A stretch of DNA of 6,978 bases, taken from an uncultured Rhodanobacter sp. (GTDB lineage Bacteria; Pseudomonadota; Gammaproteobacteria; Xanthomonadales; Rhodanobacteraceae). The stretch covers positions 1 to 6,978 of the forward strand of contig CAIKJM010000573.1 of NCBI GenBank assembly GCA_903827735.1. Reading direction: 5' to 3'. The position numbers and the translations under genes were made by a program. The notes under the pieces were generated by a model. That model had not been told where the DNA came from, searched no databases, and worked only from the letters and a program-made list of their open reading frames with translations. Shown here piece after piece: positions 1 to 5,754 of this stretch. The stretch's first letter is position 1. Every line of letters begins with the position of its first letter.

Positions 1-1765
1 CGCCAATCAAAGTCAGGTGCGAGTTAAAGCCCGTACCGCCAACGACGGCACCGGTAGTCGAGGTCAGCAAAGTGCCCACCGGATCCAGGGTGAGAGTCGG
101 ACCCAGCCCGATAACATTGACGACGGAATACCCCTGGCTGAAGTTGGCGTTGCTGACCTGCAACGATCCGTTAGTAACATATCCGGTGCCGCTGGCAAAA
201 AGGCTGTTGGTCGTCGAGCCCAGCAGCTGCGTCGTCGTGCCTACAACGCCACCATTGCCGATGATGAGGCCAGTTGGCGAACTGCTCGGCGTAGGGAATA
301 CCGGTACCGATGCGCTGATCGAACCGGACAGCGCCGACGACACACCTAGAGATGGCAGCAGCGGGCCGGTGGCTTCTGCGGAAACCGAATTTAGCGGTGA
401 AAATGTCAGAGAAGATCCGCCCGCGGCTACCGTCGTAGCGGGACTCTGCGCGAAGTCGGTGTCGTCAGCGGCACTGCTGGACTTGGCGTCAAGGGATCCC
501 GCCACCGAACTATCCGTGGCATGTTTGAGGCGACGGTCAGCCACGTCGCTGGAGCGAGCTACCGAGTCGGGCAAACGGGTTGAAGCAGATGCAGTCGCTG
601 CGATGGGATCGGAGACAGTCGCTGAGGTTTCAACGCTACTCGCCTTGTCGGCAACCATAGCCGCCGTGGAAGCAGGGATAGGGGTTTTCTGAGGAAGCGT
701 GGCGACCGTGCTGGCTACCGATTTGGGCGAGGCGCTCGTTATCGCAGCTAGCGGACTTGTCTTGTCCACGGCATCTGCCGCAACCGACGTTACAGGCGGA
801 GCTTTCGGTACTGGCGTCGATGCCACGGCTACGGCCGAAGCCGTCTCAACCGCACTTGTTTTGTCTACCTCACTTACTTCCGGCGCGATGTTCGGCGCTT
901 TCGGGATAGGTGTTTGCTGAAGGATTGCAGTCGATGCGGTCGGCGAAAGCATCAGGGGCGTAGCCGGGGTTAGCTCCGGCCTAGCTGGCGGGGTCGCCTC
1001 GACCAACGTGACCTTATCCAGCGGACCAACGGTAGCCACAGTCGGCTGAGCAGGCCCAAGGTTCGCCGCCGGCTGCGTATCTTCCGTTGGTTCAGAAGTC
1101 GAACCAATTTTTGCGGTACTCGATTGCTGGGCCACTTGACCGCCCGTAGCTTGATGGAGCCTACGATCAGCAGTGTCGCTTGTCGTGAGTGCGACTTGTC
1201 CCGCTTCGCTTGGATTAGCGGAAATAATCGTGGCCGACGATTGAGGCTTTCCCTGCGACGACGCCGTCGGGCGTGTGTACGCAACAGGGGCCTCGGCCGA
1301 CCTCGGGGTCGAGGCTATCGTCTCGGAAGAAGCCACGTCCACGCGCGCCGCGGACGCAGAAGAAGTCTTTGTCCGCAGCGCTTCGCGCGGGGCCGGCGCA
1401 CGCTGGTTCACCGATGACGGAAGAGCCGACGCGACGGCCTCGCCGCTCGCCCTGCCAGCAGCCGTTGCAGCCACTGCCTGAACAGGCGCGGCATTGGGCC
1501 GACTCGTATCGTATTTAGCGACAAGCGACTGCAGATCGTCCAGCTTTGCATCACCGGTCGACTGAGCACTCGCTGCGGACGCAAAGATCAGGCTACCGGC
1601 GCCCATGAGAGCAACGAACAGCAGCTTACGCGTGGCGCCGAGGGTACGTTGATCGACCCCGCGCGCACTGCTTGAGCAGCCGCCATGGTGAGAGGATGCC
1701 AGCTCCGACGCTACGACCAAGACCCTGCGCGAACGGCACCACACCAGACGATAGATACGATTCAT
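1..1765 (-). CDS. ESPR-type secreted surface protein (autotransporter or two-partner adhesin), N-terminal 588 residues, runs off left edge
   Basis: This is the start of a large type V-secreted surface protein; the 3' end lies outside the window. Residues 1-25 (starting MNRIYRLVWCRSRR, then VVASELA) match the extended signal peptide region (ESPR) found on autotransporters and haemagglutinin-like exoproteins. A hydrophobic core follows at about 48-62, with a signal peptidase I-type site after ASAASA (cleavage near A67/Q68). Residues 70-448 are very rich in Ala, Ser, Thr, Val and Pro, with no cysteine, and contain degenerate repeats; this looks like a disordered stalk or linker. From 449 on the chain becomes Gly/Ser/Asn/Thr-rich with alternating hydrophobics, as in beta-helical passengers. 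I translated all 588 codons and found no in-frame stop. The ATG is chosen because the ESPR begins exactly there and GGGGG lies 5 nt upstream. No translocator domain is visible, so monomeric, trimeric (YadA-like) and two-partner types cannot be told apart. The class is fairly secure; the adhesive role is inferred. Confidence 0.85.
   Translation of the reverse strand, partial: MNRIYRLVWCRSRRVLVVASELASSHHGGCSSSARGVDQRTLGATRKLLFVALMGAGSLIFASAASAQSTGDAKLDDLQSLVAKYDTSRPNAAPVQAVAATAAGRASGEAVASALPSSVNQRAPAPREALRTKTSSASAARVDVASSETIASTPRSAEAPVAYTRPTASSQGKPQSSATIISANPSEAGQVALTTSDTADRRLHQATGGQVAQQSSTAKIGSTSEPTEDTQPAANLGPAQPTVATVGPLDKVTLVEATPPARPELTPATPLMLSPTASTAILQQTPIPKAPNIAPEVSEVDKTSAVETASAVAVASTPVPKAPPVTSVAADAVDKTSPLAAITSASPKSVASTVATLPQKTPIPASTAAMVADKASSVETSATVSDPIAATASASTRLPDSVARSSDVADRRLKHATDSSVAGSLDAKSSSAADDTDFAQSPATTVAAGGSSLTFSPLNSVSAEATGPLLPSLGVSSALSGSISASVPVFPTPSSSPTGLIIGNGGVVGTTTQLLGSTTNSLFASGTGYVTNGSLQVSNANFSQGYSVVNVIGLGPTLTLDPVGTLLTSTTGAVVGGTGFNSHLTLIG
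481..1020 (-). repeat. Degenerate protein repeats in the Ala/Ser/Thr/Pro-rich segment of the surface protein
   Basis: Two repeat families are visible in the translation of the surface protein. A DKxS/T-type motif recurs as DKVTLVEAT (residue 250), DKTSAVETA (301), DKTSPLAAI (334) and DKASSVETS (373). It alternates with TPIPKAP (285), TPVPKAP (317) and TPIPAST (361), giving units of roughly 32-44 residues. The DNA copies have diverged, so this is old internal duplication, not a recent tandem expansion. A separate pair, SDTADRRLHQAT (196-207, just outside the span given here) and SDVADRRLKHAT (406-417), is 210 residues apart. Confidence 0.6.
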
Positions 1766-1788
1766 AGCTGCCCCCAAATACGTGATTC

Positions 1789-1817
1789 ATGCTAGACGGC
1801 GCAATCGCTTGACGCAA
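1789..1817 (-). promoter_or_regulatory. Weak sigma70-like promoter candidate for the surface protein gene
   Basis: On the minus strand, TTGCGT (1817-1812) and TAGCAT (1794-1789) are separated by exactly 17 bp. They match the -35 and -10 consensus at 3 and 4 of 6 positions. The start would give a leader of only about 15-20 nt before the ATG at 1765. An inverted repeat sits directly upstream. Nothing else proves it; the AT-rich stretch at 1936-1961, containing TATAAAT on the minus strand, is an alternative promoter location. Confidence 0.25.
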
Positions 1818-1821
1818 CCGG

Positions 1822-1843
1822 AACAGCAATGCGCTGTGCTGTT
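1822..1843. promoter_or_regulatory. 7-bp perfect inverted repeat upstream of the surface protein gene
   Basis: AACAGCA (1822-1828) and TGCTGTT (1837-1843) are perfect reverse complements with an 8-nt spacer. They lie just upstream of the candidate -35 element of the surface protein gene, a position typical of an operator or activator site. No known site is recognised. Confidence 0.3.
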
Positions 1844-1865
1844 GCAGCGAAATCCGCTGAGCTGA

Positions 1866-1894
1866 TTTCACGTGTATCGAAACGCGAAGTGAAA
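1866..1894. promoter_or_regulatory. Inverted repeat TTTCAC-N17-GTGAAA
   Basis: TTTCAC (1866-1871) and GTGAAA (1889-1894) form a 6-bp inverted repeat with a 17-nt spacer. The motif GAAACG also occurs twice in direct orientation at 1879-1884 and 1891-1896, 12 bp apart. AraC-family proteins often bind direct half-sites spaced by about two helical turns or less, so the direct pair is as plausible as the inverted one. It may be coincidence. Confidence 0.2.
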
Positions 1895-1897
1895 CGT

Positions 1898-1935
1898 GCA
1901 TATATGCCGATTCGGCAAGACTTGCAGAAAACTGC
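1898..1935. promoter_or_regulatory. Chain of four overlapping or abutting short palindromes, candidate operator array
   Basis: Four palindromes follow one another with shared or abutting ends: GCATATATGC (1898-1907), TGCCGATTCGGCA (1905-1917), GCAAGACTTGC (1915-1925) and GCAGAAAACTGC (1924-1935). Neighbours share 2-3 bases at each junction, so GCA/TGC triplets recur about every 8-10 bp, close to one helical turn. It lies 133-170 bp upstream of the surface protein start codon, beside AT-rich DNA (1936-1961). The geometry is visible directly; a protein-binding role is inferred. Confidence 0.3.
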
Positions 1936-2045
1936 GCTATTTATAGATTTTAAATTTAGTCATGCGCGAACGTTCAGAACGAAACAAGGCCTCACGCTGC
2001 TGCGCGACGTCTGAAAAGCTAATCCGATTAACTAGTGCTGTCTTC

Positions 2046-2061
2046 AAAAAGCCAGATTGGC
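2046..2061 (-). terminator. Short hairpin plus T5 after the AraC-family gene, possible intrinsic terminator
   Basis: Reading the minus strand, the regulator's TAA is followed within 2 nt by GCCA-ATC-TGGC and then TTTTT. The core stem is only 4 bp; beyond one T-T mismatch, three A-T pairs can extend it. It is small for an intrinsic terminator, but its place directly after the stop codon and the T run are suggestive. If active, the surface protein gene needs its own promoter in the 298-bp gap. Confidence 0.4.
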
Positions 2062-2063
2062 AT

Positions 2064-3077
2064 TTAGCCGTAGGCCATTTCACGCGCTGCGGACGGTGGG
2101 CTCATTTCGGCAGGCGGTGCTCGCATCAAAGTATCGCGCGGCAATTCGCCGAATGTGTGGCGGTAATGATCTGCGAAGCGAGAGAGGTCCCATAGCCCGC
2201 AGCTCAACGCGACCGATTTCACCGAGCGCCGGCTGGCGTCGGCAACGGCCAGAGCTCTGAATGCCGTGCACAAACGCAGCATAGAGAGATAACGATTGGG
2301 CGAAAGCCCGAGCAGATCATCGAACGCATAACGCAGGGCGCGCTCGCTCACGCCCGCAGCTTTGCAAAGCTCGTCGAGATAGATCACGCGGCGCATATTT
2401 TCGCGCATATAGATTTCGGCACGCTGCACAATTTGGTAATGAGCACGTCGCCCTCGTGAACATTGCGGCCGATCATCGGACTGCGCACTGAGGCCTGCCA
2501 GCAGATGATTCTCCAGCAAGGTATCGAGTTCTTTTTCCACGAGAGACACAGAGTCAGCTGTGCGCGAATCTCGGAACAAGTGCTGGTGCACCTTTTCGAA
2601 ATTGGCCGACAGCGTGGTACCAAGTTGAGAACCGGCAAGACTAAACATTGCCAGAAGTCGCGCAGGAATCTCCAGCTCAGGATGCACCAGCCGGGCAAAC
2701 TTCTGCTTCAGCCGCTGCAGCGGTACGAGCATGATGATGGCGCGGCTGTCGGCACCAAAAACGAATTCGCTGACGCTGCCGGGAAATACCGTGAAAGCCG
2801 TACCTGAAGATATTGGCGTACCTGCACACCCACTCGCGTTTTTAGCGTCGCGCAGGCACCCAAGCAAACACCAGTCAGAGGGAATGGCGAAGCGTCCGCG
2901 GAAAGAAAAATCGGTTTCGATGTGACAAAACACTGAGTCACCCACGACTTCAGAATCGATGGCCGCTCGTTTGTGATGGGCGCCGAGCACGACCGTCTCC
3001 ATATCGCATACCTTGAGCACGCCGGTCAGCGATATGAGATCTTGCGGAAGTAACGCGCCTGCGTTTTCTGCAGTCAT
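2064..3077 (-). CDS. AraC/XylS-family transcriptional regulator
   Basis: A 337-residue DNA-binding regulator, a normal length for the family. The C-terminal third holds the two AraC helix-turn-helix motifs: the first at about 233-252 (YLDELCKAAGVSERALRYAF) followed by GLSPNRYL, the second at about 285-313 with the family signature GLWDLSRFADHYRHTFGELP. The N-terminal 200 residues are poorly characterised; they look like a sensing/dimerisation domain of the cupin-like kind (GDSVFCHI, then FTVFPGSVSEFVFG near 95-108), but no ligand can be named. The start is firm: AAAAGGAG ends 9 nt upstream of the ATG, and reading upstream in frame meets a stop with no earlier start codon. It is codirectional with and upstream of the surface protein gene, which makes that gene a plausible target. 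A hairpin at 3232-3256 in its upstream region could be regulatory. Six of its seven cysteines (24, 51, 70, 74, 84, 206) fall in the N-terminal half and linker. Confidence 0.9.
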   Translation of the reverse strand: MTAENAGALLPQDLISLTGVLKVCDMETVVLGAHHKRAAIDSEVVGDSVFCHIETDFSFRGRFAIPSDWCLLGCLRDAKNASGCAGTPISSGTAFTVFPGSVSEFVFGADSRAIIMLVPLQRLKQKFARLVHPELEIPARLLAMFSLAGSQLGTTLSANFEKVHQHLFRDSRTADSVSLVEKELDTLLENHLLAGLSAQSDDRPQCSRGRRAHYQIVQRAEIYMRENMRRVIYLDELCKAAGVSERALRYAFDDLLGLSPNRYLSMLRLCTAFRALAVADASRRSVKSVALSCGLWDLSRFADHYRHTFGELPRDTLMRAPPAEMSPPSAAREMAYG

Positions 3078-3086
3078 GATGCCTTG

Positions 3087-3094
3087 CTCCTTTT
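3087..3094 (-). promoter_or_regulatory. Ribosome-binding site of the AraC-family gene
   Basis: AAAAGGAG on the minus strand, 9 nt upstream of the ATG at 3077. It is the strongest Shine-Dalgarno sequence among the upstream regions in this window and fixes the start of the regulator. Confidence 0.75.
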
Positions 3095-3231
3095 GGCCAC
3101 CAGTCTTTGACCAGCGAATCGATCGCGGTTTGAGCCCAAGCCTCGCTGAAGCCGTTCACTTCCATGGCGGCCGTCGAGGCTTAAAAATACCTGGAATTTC
3201 TCCTAAGTGCTTATCTGGCTTCGATTGGAGC

Positions 3232-3256
3232 TGCGCGCTCTGATAAAGAGTGCGCA
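3232..3256. promoter_or_regulatory. 10-bp imperfect inverted repeat with 5-nt loop
   Basis: TGCGCGCTCT (3232-3241), loop GATAA, then AGAGTGCGCA (3247-3256). The arms are complementary except one position, which would be a G-U pair in plus-strand RNA and an A-C mismatch in minus-strand RNA. It sits 155-179 bp upstream of the regulator start. No T run follows on the plus strand, so a terminator is unlikely; on the minus strand TTTT precedes it. An operator or a plus-strand leader structure is possible. Confidence 0.35.
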
Positions 3257-3603
3257 AAATCGGCAACATATTTCCGTCCCTGCAACCAAGTGTTATCAAA
3301 TGAGATTCAGATCACGAAAAATATGGTCTTAAAATTCGATTTTGCGAAATAGCTCACTTTAAAAACTGGCAAAAAGACGAGCGCGGTTCGGCTGAGCCTG
3401 GTCATGGCGCGCGTTGCGCCGATCAAATCCTGAGATGCTGCGGTTTTACTCGATGTCACCCGGACCGGGATCTGGCCACTTGACCCGCCGAACCGCGCCA
3501 ATGGACTCCAAGCATCGGGTTGCATAAACTGGGCCAGCTGCCACCCCACAGGCTCCGTCTGTCGCTGGCCGCGGTCCTTCAAGTTACGTCAGGGGTTGAT
3601 TTG

Positions 3604-4308
3604 ATGATTGGCAGCGGACACGGACGACGGTTCTCCAGGTTGCTGACCGCACTGACCTTCCTTGGCGTGTCAGCATGCGCTGCCCCGATACAGAATTCCA
3701 GGCCAGCCGGCGCACAGAGCAAACCTGTGCCAGAGCAGGCCTCGAGCGGCACAGTAGTGTATCTGCGGCAGTTGATCGACAGCCACCAGCTGACCCAATT
3801 GCGTACAACTTTCAACGGTCATTACGGCGCCACGCTGTTTTTTCAGCCGGACAAGCTCAGCTACTACGTAGCGTTGTTTCATGACGACGCGTACTGGCGA
3901 GTGATCCAGACTGACTCGGAGCGAAGCGCGGAGTCCATCTACAGCGCCTTCGCGCAGCAGTCGGAAAAGCTAGCCGAAGTCGATATCGACGCGCTGCGAC
4001 TCAAGGCGGGCAATGCGTATGCCGAGCAGATGGTGGCAATAAATGAAAAGCGACTGAAAAATCTCCAGCAGGATGCGGCTCGTCAGCAGCAGCAGGCTCG
4101 CGAGGTAGCCGCCCAGCAGCAGCAGGCGCAGCAACAGGCCGCGGCGCTTTCCAATGATTTGCGCAATACCAGTAGCCAGCTGGAGGCAGTGAAAGCGCGA
4201 ATCCGAGAGCTGGAGGCGCAGCAGGCCAATCCTGAGGTCGTTCTGCCTTCGCCACCAGCGCCGTCGGCGAACGACACGCCACCACCGGCACCCAGTCCAT
4301 CGCACTGA
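3604..4308 (+). CDS. DUF2968-like outer-membrane lipoprotein with Gln-rich coiled coil
   Basis: A 234-residue exported protein of unknown function. Residues 1-24 form a lipoprotein signal (RR near 8-9, hydrophobic core 13-22) ending in VSA before Cys25; Ala follows, not Asp, which favours sorting to the outer membrane. A globular part at about 47-115 carries VVYLRQLIDSHQLTQLRTTF, GATLFFQPDKLSYYVALF and YWRVIQT, which I recognise from memory as DUF2968-like. Residues 118-207 are a charged, Gln/Ala-rich probable coiled coil, and 209-234 a Pro/Ser-rich tail. The frame stays open 28 codons further back to a TTG at 3520, but ATG 3604 is preferred: it puts the signal peptide at the N-terminus and has AGGGG 8 nt upstream. 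The lipid anchor plus coiled coil suggests an envelope spacer or scaffold role, an inference only. It stands alone, 221 bp before moeA. Confidence 0.8.
   Translation: MIGSGHGRRFSRLLTALTFLGVSACAAPIQNSRPAGAQSKPVPEQASSGTVVYLRQLIDSHQLTQLRTTFNGHYGATLFFQPDKLSYYVALFHDDAYWRVIQTDSERSAESIYSAFAQQSEKLAEVDIDALRLKAGNAYAEQMVAINEKRLKNLQQDAARQQQQAREVAAQQQQAQQQAAALSNDLRNTSSQLEAVKARIRELEAQQANPEVVLPSPPAPSANDTPPPAPSPSH
4082..4140 (+). repeat. CAG-rich low-complexity tract encoding polyglutamine/alanine
   Basis: Runs of CAG codons (with CAA and GCN) encode four-Gln runs at residues 161-164 and 171-174 and a three-Gln run at 176-178 of the lipoprotein. Short in-frame triplet runs like this can change length by slippage without breaking the frame, altering the length of the coiled coil. 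Confidence 0.5.
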
Positions 4309-4451
4309 CGCAGCGTGCCCGCGCCGGCTTCTACTGGCAGGCGCTTAGGCGACCTTAGTCGTAAGCGAATCCGCGGCTACTACGGTGGATTTGACCCGAT
4401 GGGCAAGGCTTTAGTCCGCCATCTTCGGCCATCGGTCCGGGGCGCCGAGCT

Positions 4452-4457
4452 TATGAT
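4452..4457 (+). promoter_or_regulatory. Possible -10 element for the moeA-moaA-moaC operon
   Basis: TATGAT matches the sigma70 -10 consensus at 5 of 6 positions and would start transcription near 4464, giving a leader of about 65 nt before moeA. No good -35 sequence sits 16-18 bp upstream. TTGACC at 4391-4396 is a good -35 match but lies much too far away to pair with it and has no good -10 of its own. Confidence 0.25.
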
Positions 4458-4476
4458 GAGTAACCCAGCGCCTTCA

Positions 4477-4506
4477 CGCATCGAATGCTCTGATGCGCCC
4501 GATGCG
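4477..4506 (+). promoter_or_regulatory. Two mutually exclusive hairpins in the moeA leader
   Basis: CGCATCG (4477-4483) can pair with TGATGCG (4491-4497, one G-U pair, 7-nt loop) or with CGATGCG (4500-4506, perfect, 16-nt loop). The arms compete because the left arm is shared. The element ends 23 nt upstream of the moeA ATG. It does not resemble the Moco riboswitch as I know it, so any switching role is inferred. Confidence 0.3.
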
Positions 4507-4529
4507 GACCCGCCCAACCGAGCTACCTT

Positions 4530-5753
4530 ATGCCCGATCAGCCCATGACCACGATGATTTCTGCCAGCGAAGCAGAACAGCTTATCGGCGATCGCCTGGG
4601 CCAGTTCGCGGCGGAAAGCCGGTCCATCGATAGCGCCGCGGGCCATATTCTGCGCCAGCCCATCGTCGCCGAACGCGATCAGCCGCCATTCGACCGGGTC
4701 ACGATGGACGGTATGGCGATCCGCTTCGAGGATTTCTCGCGCGGCACGCGTAGCTTCGATATCGCTGGCATGCAGGCCGCCGGCATGGCGCCGATGGCGA
4801 TGCATCAGGAAGACGCCTGTATCGAGGTGATGACCGGCGCCGTGATGCCCGACGGCGGCGACACGGTGATCGCCGTCGAACAGACTCGACGCGAAGGATC
4901 GCAGCTAGTGGTCGCGGACAACTACGAGCCGCAACGCGGGCAGTTCATCCACCGCCGCGGCAGCGATTGCCGTGCTGGCGAGACACTTATCGAGATCGGC
5001 GCGAGGCTGCGCGCACCGGAGATCGCCGTGATCGCCGCCAACGGTTACGGCTCGATCGAGGTATCCACCCAGCCGCGCGTGACGATCCTCGCCACAGGCG
5101 ATGAGCTAGTGGACGTGGAGGCGCCGGTCGCCGCCTGGCAGATCCGCCGCTCCAACGACCGGGCGCTGGCTGCTCTTCTCGCCAGCCGTGGTCTGAACGA
5201 GGTGCAGCTCAAGCACGTCACCGACGACCGTGACGTGCTGAAAGCGGCTATTGCCGAGCAGCTCGATACGCAGGACGTGCTGATCCTCTCCGGCGGCGTG
5301 TCGATGGGCCAGCGCGACTTCGTGCCCGGCGTACTCAGCGAGCTCGGCGTACAGCGCGTGTTTCATAAAATTGCCCAGCGCCCGGGCAAGCCGATGTGGT
5401 TCGGCATGGGCCCGAAGGGGCAGGCGGTCTTCGCGCTGCCCGGAAATCCGGTGTCGGTGCTGGTCTGCGCCACCCGCTACGTGATGCCGGCGCTGCTTGC
5501 CGCCATGGGGCGCACGGCGCCGCCGCCGACCTGCGTGGCCCTGGCAGCGCCGATCGACTTTGCCGCCGCGCTCACCTATTTCGTCCCCGTGCGGATGCAG
5601 CCCGATGCCGCCGGCCTGCCCGTCGCCGTGCCGCTGCCGACGCAAACCTCGGGTGATTTCTCCGCACTGACGCAAACCGACGGGTTTGTCGAGCTGCCGC
5701 CCGAAAGGTCGCACTTTCCCGCCGGTTTCATCGCCACCTACTATCCTTGGTGA
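4530..5753 (+). CDS. moeA: Molybdopterin molybdenumtransferase MoeA
   Basis: A 407-residue cytoplasmic enzyme, close to the usual 400-420. MoeA takes adenylylated molybdopterin and inserts molybdate, releasing AMP, in the last common step of molybdenum cofactor synthesis. Visible motifs in order: PPFDRVTMDGMA (52-63, the family's FDNSAMDGYA), MTGAVMPDGGDTV (101-113), a MogA-like domain with ATGDEL (188-193) and IRRSN (205-209), SGGVSMGQRDF (254-264), RPGKP (284-288) and LPGNPVS (303-309), then the C-terminal beta domain with SGDFSALTQTDGFVELP (374-390). All expected core motifs are present. The exact start is uncertain: ATGs at 4530, 4545 and 4554 are all in frame and none has a clear Shine-Dalgarno; all lie before the conserved part. 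It is first in the operon, 1 bp from moaA. Confidence 0.95.
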   Translation: MPDQPMTTMISASEAEQLIGDRLGQFAAESRSIDSAAGHILRQPIVAERDQPPFDRVTMDGMAIRFEDFSRGTRSFDIAGMQAAGMAPMAMHQEDACIEVMTGAVMPDGGDTVIAVEQTRREGSQLVVADNYEPQRGQFIHRRGSDCRAGETLIEIGARLRAPEIAVIAANGYGSIEVSTQPRVTILATGDELVDVEAPVAAWQIRRSNDRALAALLASRGLNEVQLKHVTDDRDVLKAAIAEQLDTQDVLILSGGVSMGQRDFVPGVLSELGVQRVFHKIAQRPGKPMWFGMGPKGQAVFALPGNPVSVLVCATRYVMPALLAAMGRTAPPPTCVALAAPIDFAAALTYFVPVRMQPDAAGLPVAVPLPTQTSGDFSALTQTDGFVELPPERSHFPAGFIATYYPW

Positions 5754-5754
5754 G

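Larger units (their letters stand above)
3078..3603. other. Divergent intergenic region, no convincing gene
   Basis: These 526 bp lie between the minus-strand regulator and the plus-strand lipoprotein gene and should hold both promoters. The middle (about 3181-3375) is clearly AT-richer than the flanking genes. I looked for -35/-10 pairs on both strands and found none with good matches at 16-18 bp spacing. Visible structure is a 10-bp hairpin at 3232-3256 and a 5-bp inverted repeat GGCGC-N5-GCGCC at 3406-3420. Open frames here lack ribosome-binding sites and family resemblance. Confidence 0.6.
4309..4529 (+). other. Intergenic gap between the lipoprotein gene and moeA
   Basis: These 221 bp hold no gene I can support. 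A 5-bp inverted repeat GCGCC/GGCGC (4321-4325 and 4340-4344) follows the lipoprotein stop but has a 14-nt loop and no T run, so I do not call a terminator. The right part holds the -10-like TATGAT and the alternative hairpins described separately. Confidence 0.5.

Noticed and set aside
72..920. Plus-strand open frames of 206 and 73 codons over the left region
   Set aside because: They lie antisense to the surface protein gene, whose minus-strand frame is open for 588 codons with a recognisable ESPR and signal peptide. The plus-strand products show only composition bias.
3406..3420. GGCGC-N5-GCGCC hairpin as a terminator
   Set aside because: The stem is 5 bp, no T run follows on either strand, and no gene ends nearby.
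3307..3582. A 91-codon minus-strand open frame in the divergent intergenic region
   Set aside because: It starts with TTG, has no ribosome-binding site, ends in AT-rich DNA and resembles no family I know.
3520..3603. N-terminal extension of the lipoprotein from TTG 3520
   Set aside because: It would bury the lipoprotein signal 28 residues inside the protein; ATG 3604 has a suitable ribosome-binding site and gives a normal signal peptide.
4391..4419. TTGACC as a -35 box for the moeA operon
   Set aside because: No sequence resembling a -10 box is found 16-18 bp downstream.
4309..4529. Moco riboswitch upstream of moeA
   Set aside because: The leader is short, and I could not find the conserved core or multi-stem layout of the Moco RNA motif; only simple competing hairpins are visible.
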